Positions 17,066-17,341 of a stretch of DNA of 17,341 nt are shown here, piece after piece. The notes beneath the pieces are model-generated. The model had not been told where the DNA came from, did no database searches, and was given only the letters and a program-made list of their open reading frames with translations. The DNA lies in assembly GCA_036244855.1 (NCBI GenBank), contig BQKZ01001341.1:29043-46383 (forward strand). The letters are read 5' to 3'. This DNA is from Temnopleurus reevesii (taxonomy: Eukaryota; Echinodermata; Echinoidea; Temnopleuroida; Temnopleuridae). The position numbers were made by a program, and so were the translations under genes. Each line of letters begins with the position of its first letter. Position 1 is the stretch's first letter.

Positions 17066-17341
17066 CAGTCAAACCTGTCTTCATTCCCTCTAGAACACGA
17101 TATGAACTATTTTCCAAAAAAGTAAGTCAAACGCAAATTCAATGCTCCTTTGTAATGCTATTGAAATTGGAACCGACTTGTCATTGTTGTTTCCACACAG
17201 TTGAATATACGGCTTAGGGATCTATTGTCTGCGTTCGATTTAATCTTTCGGAAATAGTTAATATCGTATTCTAGATAAAATGTGTCATAGAACCTGTCTA
17301 CAGTGGCCACTCTCTGTTTCCCTTGGGTGGTCACTATAGAC
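17066..17341 (+). mobile_element. TIR element running off the window, split by MITE family 2
   Basis: TA followed by CAGTCAAACCTGTCT is a pogo/Tigger-like terminus. Beyond the inserted MITE, the sequence GAACCTGTCTACAGTGGCCA and a GGGTGGTCACTATAGAC arm fold back on themselves (AGTGGCCAC...GGTGGTCACT). The right terminus would lie outside the window. Assigning both parts to one element is inference. Confidence 0.5.
17094..17270 (+). mobile_element. MITE family 2, copy 2
   Basis: The inverted ends AACACGATATGAACTATTTT and (minus strand) AATACGATATTAACTATTTC flank an interior matching the reverse complement of 7771-7947. It is also 177 bp long. The palindrome CTAG borders both ends (17090-17093 and 17271-17274), a possible target duplication. 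Confidence 0.85.

Overview
The window is eukaryotic, AT-rich and dominated by small repeats. It has no bacterial operon structure and no long open frame; the longest frames are about 100 codons. A marine invertebrate, most likely an echinoderm, fits best. The support is the 'GCGCTTAGA...GCGCTATATAAAT...(TTA)n' interspersed repeat (three sites), AAT microsatellites with their own repeated flank, non-LTR retrotransposon C-termini of a kind common in marine invertebrates, and many terminal-inverted-repeat (TIR) MITEs. The species call is inference, because no search was possible.

Layout. 1-3500: simple repeats, two copies of one 196-bp MITE in opposite orientation (one split by a second, hairpin-type MITE), and two further palindromes. 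3500-6620: about 3.1 kb of AT-rich sequence with no recognisable gene. 6635-8555: a possible 1.9-kb element with ~45-bp TIRs, containing a tRNA-derived SINE fragment and four MITEs almost end to end. 8630-9544: an inverted repeat, then two weak plus-strand candidate exons with matching phases. 9800-10706: AAT microsatellites and duplicated SINE-like units around a 509-bp TIR element. 10833-11145: a MITE that supplies the stop codon of a possible minus-strand exon. 13160-13470: an exon-like tandem repeat. 13500-15440: non-LTR retrotransposon remnants and two pogo-like MITEs with TA flanks. 16164-17341: a candidate minus-strand exon, a SINE-like repeat and a nested MITE pair at the right edge.

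Genes. The best host-gene evidence is a pair of minus-strand exons (16164-16238 and 14569-14675). Both have good splice signals, compatible phase and composition unlike their surroundings. I do not recognise the protein. Two antisense retrotransposon remnants and the pogo-like MITEs lie within or beside the introns of this putative gene. The rest of the window looks like intron or intergenic sequence shaped by repeated insertion of small DNA transposons, several of them nested. I found no convincing new coding system. The most interesting signals are the nested elements, the putative TIR element carrying a MITE array, and a possible case of a MITE donating a protein C-terminus.
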